A stretch of 64,000 bases of DNA from Anaerolineae bacterium. GTDB lineage: Bacteria; Chloroflexota; Anaerolineae; Aggregatilineales; Aggregatilineaceae. The DNA lies in NCBI GenBank assembly GCA_018432315.1, contig JAHDLB010000006.1, positions 124,001 through 188,000 on the forward strand, written 5' to 3'. Within the stretch, counting starts at the first letter, position 1; each line of letters begins with the position of its first letter. A program made the position numbers and the translations under genes. This document shows, piece after piece, positions 60,423 to 64,000 of this stretch. The notes beneath the pieces were generated by a model. That model saw nothing but the letters and a program-made list of their open reading frames with translations, was not told where the DNA came from and ran no database searches.

Positions 60423-62698
60423 TGATGGCCCATCACCTGTTCCGACGCCTCATACTCTGCGCGGGAATCCTCGTCGTGCTGGCCGGTGCTGGCCTGCCCG
60501 CGTTCGCGCCGCCGCGCGCCGCTGCCCAGGCCGACCCGCCGCTGGTCGAGCTGAACGAGGACGTGATCAAGCAAGCCACCGTCTTCGTCATGCAGTCGTT
60601 CCTGGTGACCGGCCAGCCGATGATCTCGTGCATCGGCTCCGGCACGCTGATCAGCCGGGATGGCCTGATCCTGACCAACGCCCACAGCGCCACGCCCAGC
60701 GAGGCGTGCCCGTCGGATGTACTCGTCATCGCGATCACGGTTCGCCTCGACGAGCCGCCCATCCCGACCTATACCGCCGAGGTCGTCGACGCCAGCCACG
60801 GCCTGGACCTGGCCGTCCTGCGCATCAACGGCTACCTCGACGGGCGCGAGATTCTGCCCGGCAGCCTCGAACTGCCGTTCGTCGAGCTGGGCGACTCGCT
60901 GAACGTCGGCCTGGACGACACGATCACGATCGTCGGCTATCCCAACTTCGGCAACGACCCCGTGGAGGTCACGCGCGGCACGGTGAACGGCTTCACCGCC
61001 GAGGCGCGCGCGGGGGACCGCGCCTGGATCCGCACCAGCGCCGTCATCCCCGGCACGATGAGCGGCGGCGGCGCCTACAACCGCGACGGCCAGCTCATCG
61101 GCATCCCGACGATCGCGCCCGCGCGGGCCGGTGGCGAAGCCGTGGACTGCCGCTACCTGCAAGACACCAACCTTGACGGGCGTGCCGACTCCAGCGATCA
61201 CTGCGTGCCGGTTGGCGGGTTCATCAGCGCGCTGCGCCCATCGCGGCTGGCGCGCGGATTGGTGCGCGCGGCGGCGCTGGGCATTCGCCAGGGCGAGATT
61301 TCGGCCACCAACCCGGCCCCGTCACAGGACGGCGAGCCGGTATTCAGCCGGCTGTTCTTCAGCACGCGCGTCAACGAGGTCGGCCAGGCGAGCAACGTGG
61401 TTGGCAGCGTCCCGGCGGGCACGACCAGCCTGTACCTGTTCTTCGACTACAACCGGATGGAAGACGGGGCGGTGTACGAGCTTCGCGTCAGCGTGGACAA
61501 CGTCCAGGACCCCACCTACAGCCTCCCGCCCGTCACCTGGAGCGGCGGCAGGCGTGGCACGTGGTACATCGGCACCGCCGGGCTTCCCCTCCGCAACGGC
61601 CTGTACGACTTCCGGCTGTTCATCGAGGGCCGCGAAGTCGCCAGCCGCCGGATCCTGGTGGGCGGCGGCCCGGCGGATGAACCGGCGTTTACCGACATCA
61701 TCTTCGGCCTGCTCGACGCCAACGGCAACCTCGTCGGGACCAGCTACGTACTGCCCGAAGGCAGCGCCATCCAGGCGCGGTTCAACTACCGCAACATGCA
61801 GCCGGGCACTCCCTGGAGCTTCGTCTGGTATTTCGAGGGCCAGGAACTGACGCGCGACACCGCCGCCTGGGACGGCGACCAGCAAGGCACGCGCCTGATC
61901 ACCGCCGCGGCGGATTTCCTGGCCGGGCAGTATCGCCTGGAGCTGTACATCGATGGCGTCTTGAGCGCGACCGCCGATTTCGTGATCGCCGGTGCTGCCG
62001 AATCGGCGCGCGCCGCCGTGTTCAGCAATTTCCGGTTCGCCACCGCCCAGGCGGGCGGCGCTCCTGGCGGCACCATCCGGGCCGATTTTCCGGCGGGCAT
62101 CGACCGGCTGTACGTGTTCTTCGACTGGCGGCTGCTCGCGTCCGGCACCATGTGGACCCGCCGCTGGCTGGTCGATGGCGATGTGTTGTTCGAGATCACC
62201 GAGCCGTGGAACGCTCCGCCGGACGGCGAGAATTTCTTCGCCTCGCTGGCGGGCCTCGCAGCGCTGCCCGACGCCACGTACAGCTTCGAGATCAGCATCG
62301 CCAACGTCACGCGGCAGTCCGTCAGCGCGCGGGTGGGCCTCGGCCAGCTCCCGGTCGGCACATTTGCCAGCGCGGCAGGCATCCAGATGACGGGCCGCAT
62401 CATCGACGCTGAAACGCAGGAAGGTATTCCCGGCGCCATGTTTATTGTCCTCAACCCGGAATACAGCGTCGAAGACTTCCTGTGGGATCAATCCCAGGTG
62501 CTGGGCGTGTCAATGGCCGACAGTGAGGGACGCTTCCAGATCCCGGTGCTGCTCCCACGCGGCACAGAAGACGATCCGCTGCTGTACAGCGTGCTCGTCC
62601 AGGCCGAAGGCTACCTGCCCCTCAGCGCGGACGGAATCGCCGTCACCGAAGAGACACAGAGTCCGGTCGAGATCAACGCCGCGCTGAGCCGGAACTGA
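60422..62698 (+). CDS. Secreted trypsin-like serine protease with three repeated modules
   Basis: A 758-residue exported protein. The signal peptide covers about residues 1-36 (cleavage near AAAQADPP). The HtrA/trypsin-like domain (45-270) has a full triad: His88 (LTNAHS), Asp129 (GLDLAVLRI) and Ser214 (GTMSGGGAYN). Three related beta modules follow, each starting FSRLFFST/FTDIIFGL/FSNFRFAT and containing a YxxxFxxxxM core, at about 300-410, 420-530 and 540-650. The C-terminus is a carboxypeptidase-regulatory domain (TGRIIDAETQEGIPGAM). No PDZ domain is seen. ATG 60422 overlaps the previous stop by one base. Confidence 0.85.
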   Translation: MMAHHLFRRLILCAGILVVLAGAGLPAFAPPRAAAQADPPLVELNEDVIKQATVFVMQSFLVTGQPMISCIGSGTLISRDGLILTNAHSATPSEACPSDVLVIAITVRLDEPPIPTYTAEVVDASHGLDLAVLRINGYLDGREILPGSLELPFVELGDSLNVGLDDTITIVGYPNFGNDPVEVTRGTVNGFTAEARAGDRAWIRTSAVIPGTMSGGGAYNRDGQLIGIPTIAPARAGGEAVDCRYLQDTNLDGRADSSDHCVPVGGFISALRPSRLARGLVRAAALGIRQGEISATNPAPSQDGEPVFSRLFFSTRVNEVGQASNVVGSVPAGTTSLYLFFDYNRMEDGAVYELRVSVDNVQDPTYSLPPVTWSGGRRGTWYIGTAGLPLRNGLYDFRLFIEGREVASRRILVGGGPADEPAFTDIIFGLLDANGNLVGTSYVLPEGSAIQARFNYRNMQPGTPWSFVWYFEGQELTRDTAAWDGDQQGTRLITAAADFLAGQYRLELYIDGVLSATADFVIAGAAESARAAVFSNFRFATAQAGGAPGGTIRADFPAGIDRLYVFFDWRLLASGTMWTRRWLVDGDVLFEITEPWNAPPDGENFFASLAGLAALPDATYSFEISIANVTRQSVSARVGLGQLPVGTFASAAGIQMTGRIIDAETQEGIPGAMFIVLNPEYSVEDFLWDQSQVLGVSMADSEGRFQIPVLLPRGTEDDPLLYSVLVQAEGYLPLSADGIAVTEETQSPVEINAALSRN

Positions 62699-62732
62699 GC
62701 GCAAACGCGCTCGTAGAAACGAGTTGTGACCC

Positions 62733-64000
62733 GTGAACATCCTGGCCGGTCTGCTGCGTCCCTTCCTGCTGCTGATCCTGATCGGCGGGCTGCTGCTGCT
62801 CCCCATTGTCGCGCCGGCCACCGCCAACGACGACGCGCGTTCGCCCGACTGGATCGAGCAGGAAATCGAGCGGCTCAAGGAATCGCTGACCGCCGAGGAA
62901 CGCGTCGGCCAGTTGATGATCGTCACGTTCGAGGGCACCTACCTCGACTCGCAAACGTCCATCAACCGGCTGATCGACCGGTACAACATCGGCGGCGTGG
63001 TGCTGCTGGCCGCCAACGACAACATCAACGGCCAGGTGAACACCCCGCGCCTGGTCCAGGCGCTCAACGCCGATCTCCAGCAGCTCGCCGCTCAGGCCGC
63101 CCGGCGCACCGAGGACCGGGACACGCCGCGCGAGTACATCCCCCTGTTCATCGCCACGACTCACGCCGGTGAGAGCCGCCCCGGCACCCAGATCGCCCTG
63201 GGAACGACGCCCCTGCCCAGCAGCATGGCCCTGGGCGCGACATGGAATCCTGACTCCGTGCAGAAAGTGGGCCAGATCGCCGGGTCCGAGTTGAGCGCGA
63301 TGGGCGTCAACATGCTGTTGGGTCCTGCCCTGGACGTATACCAGCGCCTGCCCAACGAGCGCACGTTCGATCTGGGCGTGAATTCGTTCGGCGGCGAGCC
63401 GTACTGGGTTGGCGAGATGGGACAGGCCTACGTGACCGGGGTTCACCAGGGCAGCGACGGGCGCATCGCCGTGATCGCTCAGAATTTCCCCGGCCTGGGG
63501 CTGGCGGACACCCAGCCCGACCAGGAGATACCGGTCCTGCCGCGCGCGGTGGATGAGCTGCGCAAGTTCGACCTGGTCCCCTTCCACGCCGTCACCGGCG
63601 GCGCGGACGATCCGCTCGCGCGCGCCGACGGCATCCAGTGCGCCAACATTCGCTACCAGGGCGAGAATATCCGCTCGATCACGCGCCCGATCTGCATCGA
63701 CGAACAGGCCGCCGACCAGCTTTTCCAGCTCGATCTCTTTCGCTCGTGGCGCGCAACGGGCCTGGTCGTGAGCAGCCCGCTCGGCACGCGGGCGATCCGG
63801 CGCTACTACAACGCCACGCCGTTCCCGCACCGGCAGGTCGCGCGCGAGGCATTCCTGGCCGGCAACGACCTGCTGTACCTGACCGACTTCGGCCCTACGC
63901 CGGGCCAGGACCAGCACGAGAATGTCGTCGACGTGATCGAGTTCTTCGCCGAGCAGTACGAAGACGATCCCGTCTTCCGCGCCCAGGTCGACCGCTCGCT
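62733..64000 (+). CDS. GH3-fold protein lacking catalytic residues, cut by the window end
   Basis: GTG 62733 is the first possible start after an in-frame TGA; 422 codons lie in the window and the gene continues. Residues 4-28 are a membrane helix. The fold of NagZ-type family 3 beta-N-acetylhexosaminidases is clear: SLTAEERVGQLMIV, DRYNIGGVVLL, LGPALDVY and NFPGLGLADT. However, the KHFPGHG motif has become AQNFPGLG, PLFIATDQEG-like sequence has become PLFIATTHAG, and the nucleophile region reads SSPLGTRAI with no aspartate. It is therefore likely a non-catalytic binding or scaffold protein. It lies 34 nt after the protease gene. Confidence 0.75.
   Translation, partial: MNILAGLLRPFLLLILIGGLLLLPIVAPATANDDARSPDWIEQEIERLKESLTAEERVGQLMIVTFEGTYLDSQTSINRLIDRYNIGGVVLLAANDNINGQVNTPRLVQALNADLQQLAAQAARRTEDRDTPREYIPLFIATTHAGESRPGTQIALGTTPLPSSMALGATWNPDSVQKVGQIAGSELSAMGVNMLLGPALDVYQRLPNERTFDLGVNSFGGEPYWVGEMGQAYVTGVHQGSDGRIAVIAQNFPGLGLADTQPDQEIPVLPRAVDELRKFDLVPFHAVTGGADDPLARADGIQCANIRYQGENIRSITRPICIDEQAADQLFQLDLFRSWRATGLVVSSPLGTRAIRRYYNATPFPHRQVAREAFLAGNDLLYLTDFGPTPGQDQHENVVDVIEFFAEQYEDDPVFRAQVDRS

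Overview
The window is a GC-rich bacterial chromosome segment with dense, mostly short-spaced genes. Encoded features point to Chloroflexota, most likely an Anaerolineae-type lineage: many membrane-anchored or lipoprotein products with Thr/Pro-rich linkers, PD40-propeller and PPC-domain surface proteins, HypA-D/F maturation genes, a KimA-type permease and a Gram-positive-like LexA half-site arrangement at recA. This placement rests on gene style; there is no rRNA in the window to confirm it. No rRNA, tRNA, CRISPR array, insertion sequence or phage block was seen.

Layout. 1-2.9 kb: a truncated ParB-like DGNHR protein (minus), then a fatty-acyl-AMP-ligase-like enzyme followed by a 45-residue membrane peptide whose C-terminus resembles the DltX acyl-acceptor motif. 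3.0-7.7 kb: hypA-hypB-hypF-hypC-hypD, the [NiFe]-hydrogenase maturation operon, without hypE and without structural genes nearby. 7.8-15.7 kb: holin-like membrane protein, THEP1-like NTPase, PLP desulfhydrase/ACC-deaminase family enzyme, then three envelope proteins (PD40 propeller, M23 peptidase, PPC protein). 15.9-24.5 kb: recA under a canonical promoter with a LexA-like box, a DUF1848 Fe-S protein, a DsbA-like thioredoxin, an S1-domain protein, VKOR, a Rel/SpoT enzyme, a small lipoprotein and a BTAD regulator. 24.5-29.9 kb (minus): NeuB-like synthase, two separate PPK2 genes and gyrA. 30.2-36.6 kb (plus): lysine 2,3-aminomutase with an ATP-grasp ligase, a KimA-like K+ importer and a glycosidase-like lipoprotein. 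36.7-47.3 kb (minus): rpoC with a very acidic tail and a long leader holding a terminator-like hairpin, a CHAT-protease/GRAM-zinc-ribbon operon, prfB with its programmed +1 frameshift, and ftsY. 47.5-55.3 kb: lepA, a GNAT, an MFS exporter, (minus) an OPRT-like gene and cinA, then yraN, miaA and a secreted protein. 55.4-58.8 kb (minus): peptide-type ABC importer lacking ATPases. 58.9 kb to the end: a tightly overlapping envelope operon (PrsW-like, PsbP-like anchored protein, trypsin-like protease with three repeated modules, and a GH3-fold protein lacking its catalytic residues).

Many promoters fit a sigma-70 type pattern, TTGNCN-16/18-TANNNT, placed shortly upstream of genes, so several transcription units can be delimited: propeller+M23, PPC alone (terminator at 15751), recA, dsbA, S1 (terminator at 19812), rel, gyrA, rpoC, the GRAM/CHAT pair and the PrsW-GH3 operon.

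The most interesting candidates are the acyl-ligase/DltX-like micropeptide pair, the CHAT/GRAM operon, the RpoC acidic tail and attenuator-like leader, the aminomutase/ATP-grasp pair and the protease/pseudo-glycosidase envelope operon. All functional statements come from reading motifs by eye; no searches were run.
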